Shown here: piece by piece, positions 42,807 to 53,072 of the stretch | Numbering within the stretch: the stretch's first letter is position 1 | Layout of the letters: the number at the start of each line of letters is the position of its first letter | NCBI RefSeq assembly: GCF_001613505.1 | Contig: NZ_BDCM01000003.1 | Location: 124,001-188,000 of the forward strand | DNA: 64,000 nucleotides | Direction of reading: 5' to 3' | Origin: Nocardia mikamii NBRC 108933 | Lineage (GTDB): Bacteria > Actinomycetota > Actinomycetes > Mycobacteriales > Mycobacteriaceae | The notes under the pieces: model-generated | Seen by the model: only the letters and a program-made list of their open reading frames with translations | What the model was told of the DNA's origin: nothing | Database searches by the model: none | Made by a program: the position numbers and the translations under genes

Positions 42807-44018
42807 GTGACCGCACCCGATTTCGAGATTGTGGTGATCGGCGCCGGCCAGGCCGGTCTGTCGGTCGGCTATCACCTGCGGCGGCTCGGATTGACCCCGG
42901 AAGTCGATTTCGTCATCGTCGACCACTCCCCCGGCCCCGGTGGCGCATGGCAATTCCGCTGGCCTTCACTGACTTTGAGCACGGTGAATCGAGTGCACGA
43001 CCTGCCGGGGATGTCGTTCACCGAAACCCTGCCGGCCGGTTCGGATTCCGTCCCCGCCGCCACCGCGGTGCCGCACTATTTCGAGCTGTACGAAAAGCGG
43101 TTCGACCTGCAGGTTCGCCGGCCGGTATCGGTACGGGTGGTGTGCGACCGAGCCAGCACCGCAACATGTCCGGGGACGTCGGTGGACGGGCTGTTGCATG
43201 TCGAGACCACAATCGGCGAAAACCTCTCGGCCGCAACAGGTTCCGACGAGCCGCCCACGGCCGCCGATTCGGGGCGAACAACGGATGCGCCGACCGGGTT
43301 ACCGGGCGCCACCGGCCGGACCCTGCGCGTGCGTGGCGTGATCAATGCGACCGGCACCTGGGAAAAGCCGTTCATTCCGTACTATCCGGGCGCGGAAACC
43401 TTCGCCGGGCGGCAGTTGCACGCCCACGACTACCGCAGCGCGGCGGAATTCGCCGGTAAGCACGTCGTGGTGGTCGGCGCGGGGATCTCCGCCGTCCAGC
43501 TGCTCGACGAGATCTCCCAGGTCACGAGCACGACGTGGGTGTCGCGGACGGAGCCACGCTGGCGGGAGGGCCCGTTCGGGCCCGACGAGGGCCGCCGGGC
43601 GGTCGCGATGGTCGAGGACCGCGTGCGACGGGGTCTGCCGCCACGGTCGGTGGTGTCGGTGACCGGGCTGCCGGTCGACGACCGGATTCGCGCCGCCCGC
43701 GCGCGCGGCGCGCTGACCTGGCACCCGATGTTCGCCCGCATCGAACCGGAGGGCGTGCGCTGGGCCGACGGCAGCTTCCGGGCCGCCGATGTGATCCTCT
43801 GGGCCACCGGTTTCCGCAGCGCACTGGACCACCTGGCGCCGCTGCGACTGCGCGGGCCCGGCGGCGGCATCACGATGACGGGGCACCTTGCCACCCAGGT
43901 CGCGGCCGACCCGCGTATTCACCTGATCGGATACGGGCCGTCGGCCAGCACGATCGGCGCCAACCGAGCGGGACGCGCCGCAGCGGTCGAGCTCACGCGC
44001 TACCTGGGTCTGCCCTGA
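42807..44018 (+). CDS. FAD/NAD(P)-dependent oxidoreductase (flavin monooxygenase-like)
   Basis: A 403-residue two-dinucleotide-binding flavoprotein: VIGAGQAGLSVGYHLRR (FAD), a second VVVGAGISAVQLLDEI (NADPH) and the late ILWATGFRSAL motif. It resembles the CzcO/TrkA-type flavin monooxygenases found across Nocardia. A 40-residue Ser/Thr/Asp-rich insert (about residues 120-160) is unusual. Substrate unknown. The GTG at 42807 is preferred because the FAD strand follows at once and TACTGT lies 7 nt upstream (leaderless). Confidence 0.85.
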   Translation: MTAPDFEIVVIGAGQAGLSVGYHLRRLGLTPEVDFVIVDHSPGPGGAWQFRWPSLTLSTVNRVHDLPGMSFTETLPAGSDSVPAATAVPHYFELYEKRFDLQVRRPVSVRVVCDRASTATCPGTSVDGLLHVETTIGENLSAATGSDEPPTAADSGRTTDAPTGLPGATGRTLRVRGVINATGTWEKPFIPYYPGAETFAGRQLHAHDYRSAAEFAGKHVVVVGAGISAVQLLDEISQVTSTTWVSRTEPRWREGPFGPDEGRRAVAMVEDRVRRGLPPRSVVSVTGLPVDDRIRAARARGALTWHPMFARIEPEGVRWADGSFRAADVILWATGFRSALDHLAPLRLRGPGGGITMTGHLATQVAADPRIHLIGYGPSASTIGANRAGRAAAVELTRYLGLP

Positions 44019-44085
44019 GTGGTTCGGTCCGCCACCAGCCGGGAATCGGCAGATGCGATCCGATACATCGGTTCGCTGCGCCGAC

Positions 44086-44940
44086 TCAGTCGAGACCCAT
44101 CGCGAAAGTGTCGGGATCCGGGCCGACACGGCTGCCGGTGTCGAGCGCGTTGAGGGTGGTCATCTGCTCGGCGTCGAGTTCGAAGGTGAATACATCGAAG
44201 TTCTCCCGGATGCGCTCGGGATTCACCGACTTCGGAATGACGATATTGCCCAGCTGCAGGTGCCACCGGATCACGACCTGGGCGGGCGTGCGGCCCACCT
44301 GTTCGGCGACCGCGGCCACGGTGGGATCTTTCAGTTCCGCGCCCTGGCCGAGCGGACTCCACGCCTCGGTGGCGATGCCGTGCTCGGCATGGAAGGCACG
44401 CAGTGTGTTCTGCGCGAGCGCGGGATGCAGCTCCACCTGGTTCACGGCCGGAACCTCACCGGTCTCCCCGATCACCCGCCGCAGGTGTTCCGGCTGGAAG
44501 TTGGAGACACCGATCGAGCCGATGCGGCCCTGTGTCTTCAGCGACTGGAACGCGCGGAACGTGTCGACGTAGCGATCCGCGCTCGCGACCGGCCAGTGGA
44601 TCAGATACAGATCGAGGTACTCGAACCCGAGCCGTTTCATACTCGCGTCGAACGCGCGCAGGGTCGAGTCGTACCCCTGGTCGGCATTCCACAGCTTGGT
44701 GGTGATGAAGACCTCGTCGCGCGCCAGCCCCGATTCGGCGATCGCCCGCCCCACCTCGGCCTCGTTCCCGTACGCCGCCGCGGTGTCGATGCTGCGGTAC
44801 CCCGCCTCCAGAGCGGCGGTGACCGTGTCGAAGGTCTGTCCCTCCGGCACCTGGAAGACCCCGAAGCCCAGCCTCGGAATCAGATGGCCGTCGTTGAGAA
44901 TCACCGACGGTACTGTGCTGCTCTCGCTGCGAAAGGTCAC
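44086..44940 (-). CDS. Aldo/keto reductase
   Basis: A 284-residue AKR-fold NADPH reductase. The catalytic tetrad is visible: Asp and Tyr in DTAAAYGNE, Lys in TTKLWN and His in LIHWP. VIPKSVNPERIRENFDVF is the C-terminal cofactor signature. It resembles AKR5-type 2,5-diketogluconate reductases, including mycobacterial Rv2971; likely substrates are reactive carbonyls such as methylglyoxal. The GTG at 44940 has TACGGT 6 nt upstream (leaderless). Confidence 0.92.
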   Translation of the reverse strand: MTFRSESSTVPSVILNDGHLIPRLGFGVFQVPEGQTFDTVTAALEAGYRSIDTAAAYGNEAEVGRAIAESGLARDEVFITTKLWNADQGYDSTLRAFDASMKRLGFEYLDLYLIHWPVASADRYVDTFRAFQSLKTQGRIGSIGVSNFQPEHLRRVIGETGEVPAVNQVELHPALAQNTLRAFHAEHGIATEAWSPLGQGAELKDPTVAAVAEQVGRTPAQVVIRWHLQLGNIVIPKSVNPERIRENFDVFTFELDAEQMTTLNALDTGSRVGPDPDTFAMGLD

Positions 44941-45030
44941 CGTCCGACCGTAGAAGCGGTTTGCCGAGCCGTCAACGACGCGCACCTGCGTGTTCGAATC
45001 GCACGAGCTCGACTGGCTGAACCCCGGACG

Positions 45031-45630
45031 TCAGCGCTCGGTTGCCCGGCCGAGATCGAGGTCGATGTCGAAAGGGACACGCACGTGCAGCCGATCGTGA
45101 TGGATGCCGGTGAGCGCGTACTGCTTGGTAGCCGGGTCCAATTCGTAAACGTAGGCCACGGCGCGGTCGTCGGCGTTCTCGATCCGCCAGAAATGCGGAA
45201 TCCCCGCTTCGGCATAGAGAAGTGGCTTGCGCTTGCGGTCGCGTTCCTCGGAATCGGGCGAGACCACCTCGACTGTGAGAACTACGTCGTCCGGAGCGAA
45301 GGTCGTGGTCGCCAAGTCGGCGACGGCGTCGGCAGAGACCACCATGATGTCGGGTTCAGGGCGTTGCCGGCTCCCGAGCGTCACCGTCATTTCCCGGCAC
45401 ACCTCCAGGTTGCCGGGAGCCTGGTCACCGAGCGTTCGAGCCAGATAATTGATGACGCGCATATGAAACATCATCTGCGGGCTCACGAAGACGAGGCTCC
45501 CGTCGATCAGCTCGGTATGTGGGGGAAGGTCGGGCAGTCGTTCGAGATCGTCGGCGGTGTATCCCTCCGGTGGCGGCACGGGCCATCGCGGGCGTGCGCG
45601 ATCGTCGCTCGGCATCGGATCGGCTGTCAT
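45031..45630 (-). CDS. Uma2-family (DUF820) PD-(D/E)XK-fold protein
   Basis: A 199-residue protein with the Uma2 core: TELIDGSLVFVSPQ near residue 39, RPEPDIMVVSAD near 88 and LTVEVVSPDSEERDRKRKP near 117. These supply the Asp, Asp/Glu and Lys of a restriction-like nuclease site. Uma2 proteins are abundant in cyanobacteria and actinobacteria, often many per genome; their role is not established. The ATG at 45630 has GAGG 7 nt upstream; ATGs at 45648 and 45615 are alternatives. Confidence 0.87.
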   Translation of the reverse strand: MTADPMPSDDRARPRWPVPPPEGYTADDLERLPDLPPHTELIDGSLVFVSPQMMFHMRVINYLARTLGDQAPGNLEVCREMTVTLGSRQRPEPDIMVVSADAVADLATTTFAPDDVVLTVEVVSPDSEERDRKRKPLLYAEAGIPHFWRIENADDRAVAYVYELDPATKQYALTGIHHDRLHVRVPFDIDLDLGRATER

Positions 45631-45799
45631 CGAGTCCTCGCTCCGCATTGGTGACCGACTGATCTGACTCGACCAGTATCGCATGTGACCAGGCATCCTT
45701 CTGTGGCTCGGCTTCGGCCGGCGCAGCGGCACAGCGACCGTGGACCCGACTGCCCGCCGAACGCGCCGCGACGCGCGGCCGGAACAGGGGACCGCACGT

Positions 45800-47623
45800 T
45801 CAGCCGGGAACGCCCAGCCGACGGTAGCGGCTGTGCCGAAGAGCGCGCAGGTCGTCGGTCGGACGTCTTCGCAGACCCGCCAATTCCTCGGCGATGGCGG
45901 CGACCATGCGGCGGGAGAAGTCGATCGGTTCGTGGGCGGCGTCGGGGTACTCCGCGACGATGCGGTCGACGATGCCATCGGTGAACAGATCGGACGCGCC
46001 GACTCGTTGGGCGGCAGCCAGCTCCGGCGCATGGGCCGTATCGCGGAAGACGATCGCGCTGGCACCTTCCGGCGGCAGTGGTGCCAGCCAAGCGTGAGTC
46101 GCGGCGAGGACACGGTCGGCGGGCAGCAGGGCCAATGCCCCACCGCCGGTGCCCTGGCCCAGCAGTACCGACACGGTCGGCGTGGCCAGAGTGACCAGAT
46201 CCGCCAGGCAGCGGGCGATTTCAGGTGCCAGGCCGCGCTCCTCGGCCTCCTGGGACAGCGCCGCGCCCGCGGTATCGATGACCAGGACCAACGGAATGTG
46301 GAGTTCGGCGGCGAGGTGCATACTGCGGCGCGCCTCGCGCAATGCCGCCGGCCCCATGGTGTTCTCACCGGTCTGGCCGGCCCGGTCGTGACCGAAGATC
46401 ACGCACGGCTCGCCGCGCAGGCGGGCCATGGCGTGGACGACGGTGCGGTCGGATTCGCCCTGCCCCGTACCGCTCAATGGCACCCGATCGGTCGCCTGCC
46501 GCAACAGCTCGCGAATGCCGGGGCGCCGGGGATCACGGGAGATCAGCACCGACTCCCACGCCGGTGTATCCGCGGCCTCAGCGCCCGGCGAACCCGCTCG
46601 ACCCACACCCGGCGCACCCGCTCGGTCGGCATCCGCTGCAACTGTTCGTCCAGCACCCGATGCCGCCCTTCGCCCGACTCCCAGCGAACTCGCATCATCG
46701 ACGACCGGCGCATCTGCGGCCGAGTGTCCACTACTCGAATCCGCCTGTGGTGTCGAGGCATTCGGCGCTGCGGATGGCGAAAACGCCTCGGCGCCTCCCA
46801 TATCCTGGGCGGCATCGGAGTCGGCCGCCGACATGCGTTCGCCCGACTCGGCGGGCTTTTCGGCCGACCCTGTGGCACCGCCGCCGTCGACAGGAGAGGT
46901 GAGCGGGAAATCCTGCGCGGATGTAGCGACGGATTGCGAATCCGCCTGTCCCGCGACGGGAACCGCGACATTCAACATGCGGTGCGCGATCCGGCGAAAG
47001 AACCGGACCGGCACCACCCCGTCGATGACCCCGTTGCGATACAGATTTTCCGCGGTCTGCACGCCCTCGGGGAAGGGCCGGTCGTAGAGCGCTTCGTACA
47101 CTCGCGGGCCCAGGAACCCGATCAGCGCCCCGGGTTCGGCGAAGGTCATATGCCCCAGCGAACCCCAGGAGGCGAACACCCCGCCCATCGTGGGATTGCG
47201 CAGATACACCAAATAGGGGTGGCCGGCCGACTTGTGTGTGGCCACCGCGCCCGCGATCTTCACCATCTGCACGAAGGCCACCGTGCCCTCCTGCATACGG
47301 GTTCCGCCGGAGGTGGGCGAGGCGAGCAGGGGCAGACCCAGTACGGTGGCGCGTTCGACGGCGGTGACGATCCGCTCGGCGGCCGCCACGCCGATCGATC
47401 CGGCGAGAAAGCCGAATTCACACGCGATCACCGCGACGCGCCGCCCGCGCAACCGCCCCTCACCGGTCAGCACCGATTCGTCGGTGCCGCTGCGCTCGGC
47501 CGCGGCGGTCAGTTCCGCGCGATACGCCGGCGCAGTGGTCACCTCGATCGGTTCTCGATCCCAGCCGCGATACGAACCGGGATCGAGCACACCGTCGAAA
47601 AACTCACGCGCCGAGATCTTCAC
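45800..47623 (-). CDS. accD3: Fused carboxyltransferase, AccD3-like
   Basis: A 607-residue protein joining beta- and alpha-like halves of acetyl-CoA carboxyltransferase. The N-terminal half (about 1-225) has SPTSGGTRMQEGTVAFVQMV; the C-terminal half (about 350-600) has VIDTAGAALSQEAEERGLAP and LLGQGTGGGALALLPADRV. The linker between (about 230-345) is Ala/Ser/Asp/Gly-rich. M. tuberculosis AccD3 (Rv0904c) has the same fusion and, as here, lies near PrrA/PrrB. It carboxylates an acyl-CoA with a biotin subunit encoded elsewhere. The GTG at 47623 has TACGCT 6 nt upstream. Confidence 0.88.
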   Translation of the reverse strand: MKISAREFFDGVLDPGSYRGWDREPIEVTTAPAYRAELTAAAERSGTDESVLTGEGRLRGRRVAVIACEFGFLAGSIGVAAAERIVTAVERATVLGLPLLASPTSGGTRMQEGTVAFVQMVKIAGAVATHKSAGHPYLVYLRNPTMGGVFASWGSLGHMTFAEPGALIGFLGPRVYEALYDRPFPEGVQTAENLYRNGVIDGVVPVRFFRRIAHRMLNVAVPVAGQADSQSVATSAQDFPLTSPVDGGGATGSAEKPAESGERMSAADSDAAQDMGGAEAFSPSAAPNASTPQADSSSGHSAADAPVVDDASSLGVGRRAASGAGRTVAADADRAGAPGVGRAGSPGAEAADTPAWESVLISRDPRRPGIRELLRQATDRVPLSGTGQGESDRTVVHAMARLRGEPCVIFGHDRAGQTGENTMGPAALREARRSMHLAAELHIPLVLVIDTAGAALSQEAEERGLAPEIARCLADLVTLATPTVSVLLGQGTGGGALALLPADRVLAATHAWLAPLPPEGASAIVFRDTAHAPELAAAQRVGASDLFTDGIVDRIVAEYPDAAHEPIDFSRRMVAAIAEELAGLRRRPTDDLRALRHSRYRRLGVPG

Positions 47624-47716
47624 GCTCCGAGCGTAACCGCGCCGGAGCGGGCGATCGGCGGTCGTGGCGCCACCGCGCGCCGACGCGGCCGCGTCGTGCG
47701 GCCGGTCGCCGGCGTA

Positions 47717-48319
47717 TCAGTAACCCTGAACCACTTTGCGCAGCGCGTACTCGGTGACCGAGACCAGCGCCTGCTTCACCGGCTCGCGGCGGCGCGCGTC
47801 GATCGACATGATCGGCACGTCCGCCGGGACGGCCAGCGCCTGGCGGATGTCTTCCAGGGGGTACCGCGGTGCGTCGTCGAACTCGTTGATGGCCACCAGG
47901 AACGGCAGCCCACGAGCCTCGAAGTAGTCGACGGCGGCGAAGGAATCCTCCAGCCGTCTGGTGTCGATCAGCACTACCGCCCCGATGGCGCCGCGAATCA
48001 GGTCGTCCCACATGAACCAGAATCGGTACTGGCCGGGTGTGCCGAACAGATAAAGCACCAAATCGTCGGCGAGGCTGATCCTGCCGAAGTCCATGGCCAC
48101 CGTGGTGGTGGCCTTCGTCGGCACGGCGGTCAGGCTGTCAACGCCCACACTGGCGTTGGTCACCAAAGCCTCGGTGCGCAGCGGAACGATCTCCGATACA
48201 GCACCGACCAAGGTCGTCTTACCCACACCGAAGCCACCGGCCACCACGATCTTCGCGGAGGTTGGCTTGGCGTTGCGGGTATCGACCTGGGCCGTCGAAT
48301 CAAATACGCCGGAGTCCAC
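47717..48319 (-). CDS. cvnD: Conservon GTPase (CvnD-like)
   Basis: A 200-residue Ras-like GTPase, last gene of the conservon. The P-loop is GGFGVGKTTL, the switch II region reads LFGTPGQYRFW (Asp replaced), and NEFD stands for the base-specific NKxD. It lacks a membrane lipid motif. In Streptomyces, CvnD joins CvnA-B-C to form a G-protein-like complex at the membrane. The GTG start overlaps the DUF742 gene by 20 bp. Confidence 0.93.
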   Translation of the reverse strand: MDSGVFDSTAQVDTRNAKPTSAKIVVAGGFGVGKTTLVGAVSEIVPLRTEALVTNASVGVDSLTAVPTKATTTVAMDFGRISLADDLVLYLFGTPGQYRFWFMWDDLIRGAIGAVVLIDTRRLEDSFAAVDYFEARGLPFLVAINEFDDAPRYPLEDIRQALAVPADVPIMSIDARRREPVKQALVSVTEYALRKVVQGY

Positions 48320-48674
48320 TGAGAACCCTTTCGATCAGCTCGCGACGTTCATCGTCGCTCGAATCGTCTTTCAAAGTCGCCGAAACTCGAACATGTCCCG
48401 CCTCGATGAGGTCGGCGACGAGCACTCGAGCCACCCCGATCGGAATACCCAGTCGGGCAGCCAGTTCCGCGACAGATGGCGATTCTCTGCACAACTCCAC
48501 GATTGACGTCTCGATGTTGGTCAGTTCGAACTGCCGCTCCAGGGCGACCGGATGCGATGCGACGAGCGCCTCCAATGCCAACTCCACCGTCGGCCGCGTA
48601 CGACCGGCGGTCAGCGAGTACGGACGGACGAGGCTGGGCTCGGCGCTCCCCACGTGCTGGTTGTCTATGTCCAT
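48300..48674 (-). CDS. cvnC: Conservon DUF742 protein (CvnC-like)
   Basis: A 124-residue protein: LVRPYSLTAGRTRP near the start and a winged-helix-like ELCRESPSVAELAARLGIPIGVARVLVADLIEAGHVRV, the DUF742 signature. Such proteins connect the roadblock protein and the GTPase. It starts 7 bp after the roadblock gene's stop and overlaps CvnD, so translation of all three is coupled. Confidence 0.93.
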   Translation of the reverse strand: MDIDNQHVGSAEPSLVRPYSLTAGRTRPTVELALEALVASHPVALERQFELTNIETSIVELCRESPSVAELAARLGIPIGVARVLVADLIEAGHVRVSATLKDDSSDDERRELIERVLSGLRRI

Positions 48675-48681
48675 CCCACCA

Positions 48682-49095
48682 TCAGGAACCCATCGTGACG
48701 CGAGGTGTGGCCTGGACTGTCTGGCCCACCCGCTCGACCAGCAGAGCCATCTCGTAGCCCACCTGGCCGATATCGCAGGACGTGTTCGTCAGCACGGCCA
48801 GATAGGACCCGTCACCGACTGCCATGAGCAGTAGGTAACCGTGTTCCATCTCGACCACGGACTGCAGTACCGTGCCGCCTTCGAACAGGTTCGAAACGCC
48901 GACAGAGAGGCTGGCCAAACCTGCGGTCACGGCGGACAGCTGTTCGGCACGGTCAACGGGCAATTGAGCGCTCGCGGCCATCAACAGGCCGTCCGCCGAA
49001 ACCAGCACGGCATGAGCGACGCCCGGAACCTCGTTGGCGAAGTTCGAAACCAGCCAATCCAGCTGACGGTTCGTACCACCTAGATCGGGGTTCAT
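48682..49095 (-). CDS. cvnB: Conservon roadblock/LC7 protein (CvnB-like)
   Basis: A 137-residue roadblock-domain protein ([20 protein letters not shown], then [19 protein letters not shown] and [18 protein letters not shown]). Roadblock proteins dimerise and act as GTPase partners, like MglB for MglA. The ATG overlaps the kinase stop (ATGA), and its ribosome site, AAAGGAG, lies within the kinase gene. Confidence 0.94.
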   Translation of the reverse strand: MNPDLGGTNRQLDWLVSNFANEVPGVAHAVLVSADGLLMAASAQLPVDRAEQLSAVTAGLASLSVGVSNLFEGGTVLQSVVEMEHGYLLLMAVGDGSYLAVLTNTSCDIGQVGYEMALLVERVGQTVQATPRVTMGS

Positions 49096-52000
49096 CGGTC
49101 TCCTTTATCTCCGGTTAGGTTCATTGCTCCCATTGCGCGGCCATCCCGGACGCCCTGCTGGTGACGACTCAGACTTGACCTGATCGACTCTGGGTCGCGG
49201 CTCGGCGTCCGATCGGCCCGCCCGGTGACACCACCGGGGACCAGCCGATTACCGGGATCGCGCTGCGGCAATCCGGCCGCCGTCCGCTTCTCCGACGAGG
49301 TTTCCACTGCCCGCCGGGCAGCCTGCCAGCCTTCGTCACCTGGGGATTCGAAGGAGGCGGCGACTTGGGACCGGTCCGGGTTGGGGTCCGCGAGCCACGC
49401 CGACATCATCTCGGCGAAGATCGGACTCCCCCCTTCCGACGGGCCGGCGTCGGCTGCGGGCTGCAGCCGGGTCTGGAAGAACGATGCCGTCTTCTGCGGA
49501 TTCGACCGGTAACTGTGACGGCCGCGTTCGCGACCCTCACCGGATTCCGCATTCGCGTCCGCGGCGGAGCTGTCCCGCTGCGGCGCATGACGTCCGGGCA
49601 GGCTCAGCCCCGGGGTGGGTTCCGGCCGCGGCGGCAGACCGGCGCCCGGTTGCCGCTGCGGCAGACCGCCCGCGGCCGGGGCACGCTGCGGCAGACCCTC
49701 ATTCGACTCTCGTTGCGGCAGACCACTTCCGGCGTCGCGTTGCGGAAGTCCGCCGATGCCTTCGCGCTGCGGCAGTCCACCACCGGCACCACGCTGCGGC
49801 AGACCGCTGCCCGAATCCCGTTGCGGGAGGCCACTTCCGGCATTCCGCTGCGGCAGACCGCTGCCGGCGTCGCGCTGCGGCAGACCGCTGCCGGCGTCCC
49901 GCTGCGGCAGACCATTACCGGCATCGCGCTGCAGACCGGTGGGCGCACCCTCGCGCGACGGCGCGCCGTTGGAACCCGGCGTCCGCTGCGGCAGGCCGCC
50001 TCCGGCGCCGCGCTGCGGCAGGTCGCCGTTGGACGGTTCCCGTTGCGGCAGACCACCGCTCGCGGATTCCCGCTGCGGGAGGCCCCCCTCACGCGCCGGG
50101 GCGCCGTTGGTGCCCGGAGTCCGCTGCGGCAGGCCGTTGGCGCCGAGTTCGCGGGCCGGCAGGCCGGCCGCGGGGCGGTCCTCACCGGCGGGCGGCCGCT
50201 GCGGCAGGCCGGAGCCGCCGCGCTGCGGCAGGCCACCTTCCCGCGGCGGCAGGCTCGAGCCCGAATCACGCTGTGGCAGACCGCCTTCGCGCTGCGAGAG
50301 GCCGTTACCCCCGGCCGGCGGCCGCTGCGGCAGTCCGGTCGGTCGGCCCGGCCGCGGCGGTTGACCCGCCGCACCCGGCTGACGCTTGAGCATATTGGCG
50401 GCCAGACCCGAGGTCGGCTGCGCCGTCGGGGATCCGCCGCGCTGGGGCAGATTCGCGTTCGGCTGCGCCTTGGGAGCCTGCGGTCCGTTGGCACCCGGCT
50501 CACGCTGCGGCAAGCCCGTGCCCGGCTCGGCGTCGGCGAGCGGATGACGCGCGGCCGGTCCGTTGGCGCCCGGCTGCCGCTGCGGCAGCCCGCCCGGAAC
50601 CGCACCGCCCGGCTGGCGCTGCGGAAGTCCGCCCGCGGCCGAACCGTTCGCCGCGGCGGCGGCACCGTTGGTGCGCACCGTGCGGTCGTCGCCGGCATCC
50701 GCGGCCGGCGTGATCGGAATCGGCCCGCTCACGCCCGGATCCACGGTGACCATCATGTTGCCGCTCGGGGTCCGGGTGACGCCGCGCATCTGCATCGACG
50801 ACGCCACGGACGGCCGCTGGGGCGGCACCGACATCTGCTCACCGGACTGATCCGGCAGCGAGACCGTTCCGCCCGACGGCGCCACGATGATCGCCTTGGG
50901 CACGTGCACGGTGACGGTGACACCCGGGTCGCGGGCGGTGTCGAAGGTCGGGCGCAGGCGCACGTTGAGGCCGTGCCGCTCGGCCAGCCGGCCGACGACG
51001 AACAGACCCATGTGGCGCGCGGTGTCCGCACCGACCTCGGCGGTCGTCTCCAGGCGCCGGTTGATCGATGCCATCTCGGCGGGCGGCATACCGATACCGC
51101 GGTCGGCGACCTCGATCAGCAGACCCTGGTCGTGAGCCTGGGCGAAGGTGAACTTGACGTCGGTCTCCGGCGGCGAGGCGCGCAGCGCGTTGTCGAGCAG
51201 CTCGGCGAACAGGTGCGCCAGGTCGGAGGCGGCCGGTTCCGTGATGGCGCCACGCGGGGTGGCGCCCAGCTTCACGCGCTCGTAGTCCTCGACCTCGGAG
51301 ATGGCGGCACGCAGTACGTCCGCGATCTCGACCGGCGCGGACTTGCTGCGCCGCTGCCGCGTGCCGGCCAGAATCAGCAGGTTGTCGCCGTTTCGGCGCA
51401 TACGGGCGGCGAGGTGGTCGAGCCGGAAGAGGTTCTCCAGCAGGCGCGGGTCCTTCTCGTCGTACTCCATCGCCTCGATCAGCGAGAGCTGATGGTCGAC
51501 CAGTGACTTCGACCGGCGCGCCAGGGTTTCGAACATATCGTTGACCTGGGTACGCATGGAGGCCTGGTCGGCCGCCAGGCGCAGGGCCTGACCGTGGATG
51601 TCGTCGACCGCGCGAGCGAGCTGGCCGACCTCTTCCTCGGTGTGCACCGGCATCGGCTCGAGCGGCACATCCTCGGGGCTGGCGCCGTCACGCAGGCGCG
51701 AGACCTCGTAGCCGAGGTCGTGTTCGGCGACGCGCAGCGCGGCCAGGCGCAGCTTGCGCAGCGGCACGATCATGGCCCGTGCGACCAGCACGGCGAAGAT
51801 CAGCGCGGCCAGAATCGTCAGGACCACGATGATCGCGTACTGAATGGCGCCGGTCCGGGCGTTACCGGCCAGGTCGTTCACCCGCGAGGTGATGTCCTGG
51901 GTCGAGGAACCGACGATCTTGGTGTAGCCGTTCAGGCTGTCGACCAGCGACTGCTTGATATCCATCAGCGGCAGCTGGCCGACGTCGACGTTCGGCCCGC

Positions 52001-52754
52001 TGGTCATGGTGATCCGGTTCTGCAGCAAGCCGTTCAGCTCGGCGATCGTCGGATCGTTCTCGGGCAGACGCTTGGCCAGCAGGTCGAGCATGTACTTCTC
52101 GGTGTTGCCGGCGACCTGGAAGTCGTGCAGACCGCCCTTGGCGTCACCGGTCAGGGTCTTGGCCGAGGCCGCGATCTCCTGGACCATCACCGCGCGGGTG
52201 TTCAGCGAGTCGACCAGGCGCAGCTTCGCCGCGTCGACGCCGGGGTCGGAGATGGTCGAGACGATCTCCTCGACCGTGCGGACGCTGTTCTGGCGGATCG
52301 CCTCTTCCTGGGCGATCGCGTCGGCGAGGACCGGCGAGGGTTTGGTGCCCTGGTCGCGCACCGCCTGGGCGCCCTTGATCATCTGCTCGATCGCATCGCG
52401 CGCACCCGGAACGCCGTCCAGTTTGGCCGTGGCCTTCTGCGCGGTCTGGATGGCGCCGTCCAGTCGCGTCAGGTCCGCGTCCTGAACCAGCGACTGGGTC
52501 GGGCTGATCGCGGCCATCTGGCCACCGGCGACCGTGGCCGCGGCACCACTCAGGCCGGTGACGGCCGGAATCGCCTCGACGTGCTCGACGGCCTGATCCA
52601 GGTGGCTCGAGTCACTGAACTCGGACGCGATCCTGGAAGCACCGAGTACCACCGCGACGAGCAGCGGCACGGCCAGCACGGCCGTAACCTTCCAGCGCAG
52701 GTCCCAGTTGCCGAGCGCCCAGCGCTTCCCAACGGGCCTAGCGGCGTCACGCAT
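49092..52754 (-). CDS. cvnA: Conservon sensor histidine kinase with NIT domain and LPQR-repeat tail (CvnA-like)
   Basis: A protein of about 1220 residues. Two membrane helices near residues 25-45 and 310-335 enclose a nitrate/nitrite-sensing (NIT) domain. A HAMP region follows, then dimerisation helices and a histidine-kinase ATPase ([39 protein letters not shown]). From about residue 690 the tail is low-complexity and holds two dozen LPQR units. The last 150 residues include a segment shared with other Nocardia CvnA proteins. The ATG at 52754 is a best guess; in-frame GTG at 52808 is possible. Confidence 0.9.
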   Translation of the reverse strand: MRDAARPVGKRWALGNWDLRWKVTAVLAVPLLVAVVLGASRIASEFSDSSHLDQAVEHVEAIPAVTGLSGAAATVAGGQMAAISPTQSLVQDADLTRLDGAIQTAQKATAKLDGVPGARDAIEQMIKGAQAVRDQGTKPSPVLADAIAQEEAIRQNSVRTVEEIVSTISDPGVDAAKLRLVDSLNTRAVMVQEIAASAKTLTGDAKGGLHDFQVAGNTEKYMLDLLAKRLPENDPTIAELNGLLQNRITMTSGPNVDVGQLPLMDIKQSLVDSLNGYTKIVGSSTQDITSRVNDLAGNARTGAIQYAIIVVLTILAALIFAVLVARAMIVPLRKLRLAALRVAEHDLGYEVSRLRDGASPEDVPLEPMPVHTEEEVGQLARAVDDIHGQALRLAADQASMRTQVNDMFETLARRSKSLVDHQLSLIEAMEYDEKDPRLLENLFRLDHLAARMRRNGDNLLILAGTRQRRSKSAPVEIADVLRAAISEVEDYERVKLGATPRGAITEPAASDLAHLFAELLDNALRASPPETDVKFTFAQAHDQGLLIEVADRGIGMPPAEMASINRRLETTAEVGADTARHMGLFVVGRLAERHGLNVRLRPTFDTARDPGVTVTVHVPKAIIVAPSGGTVSLPDQSGEQMSVPPQRPSVASSMQMRGVTRTPSGNMMVTVDPGVSGPIPITPAADAGDDRTVRTNGAAAAANGSAAGGLPQRQPGGAVPGGLPQRQPGANGPAARHPLADAEPGTGLPQREPGANGPQAPKAQPNANLPQRGGSPTAQPTSGLAANMLKRQPGAAGQPPRPGRPTGLPQRPPAGGNGLSQREGGLPQRDSGSSLPPREGGLPQRGGSGLPQRPPAGEDRPAAGLPARELGANGLPQRTPGTNGAPAREGGLPQRESASGGLPQREPSNGDLPQRGAGGGLPQRTPGSNGAPSREGAPTGLQRDAGNGLPQRDAGSGLPQRDAGSGLPQRNAGSGLPQRDSGSGLPQRGAGGGLPQREGIGGLPQRDAGSGLPQRESNEGLPQRAPAAGGLPQRQPGAGLPPRPEPTPGLSLPGRHAPQRDSSAADANAESGEGRERGRHSYRSNPQKTASFFQTRLQPAADAGPSEGGSPIFAEMMSAWLADPNPDRSQVAASFESPGDEGWQAARRAVETSSEKRTAAGLPQRDPGNRLVPGGVTGRADRTPSRDPESIRSSLSRHQQGVRDGRAMGAMNLTGDKGDR
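49630..50634 (-). repeat. GLPQR repeat region in the conservon kinase
   Basis: Twenty-three LPQR units with variable spacers such as DAGSG, EPGANG and [12 protein letters not shown] are encoded here, and one more lies near 49260. The most regular block, [10 protein letters not shown], is repeated several times around 49830-49930 with nearly identical DNA, a sign of recent duplication. Some copies have decayed (GLSQR, SLPPR, GLPAR). Confidence 0.9.
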
Positions 52755-53072
52755 CTCCAACTCACTTTCCAAACTGGCCCCAGCCACGCGCCATCGGCGA
52801 GCCTCCACGATCGCACGCGCGGCTCGATAAGCAGAACGGGCCGGGAACTGCGGCTGGCCGAGAAATTGCGTCCATGACGGCCGAAATAGGTGACATGCGA
52901 TTCTAACGGATCAATAACTTCTTGTGTGACCTCTTGGCAACCACCAGCCGTTGACCTGGCTGTTCCAGCCAAAATCAAAGGTCGCGGCGGCCGCCCGGAC
53001 GTCGCGTGAAGTCTGCCACAATCAGGCTGATCTATCGAGGCGGGCATCGATGCGAGGCAGGGAGTCATACGG
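52755..53072. other. 318-bp divergent control region of the conservon and prpE
   Basis: No gene was seen. The AT-richer stretch 52895-52925 contains TAGAAT on the minus strand (about 52891-52896), a candidate -10 for the conservon. TGGCTG-TTC-CAGCCA (52957-52971) is an inverted repeat that may be an operator facing prpE, with TTGACC overlapping its left side. Confidence 0.45.

Noticed and set aside
49365..51506. 713-residue open frame antisense to the conservon kinase, rich in LRQT repeats
   Set aside because: Its repeats are the reverse complement of the LPQR-coding repeats and it has no ribosome site or domain.
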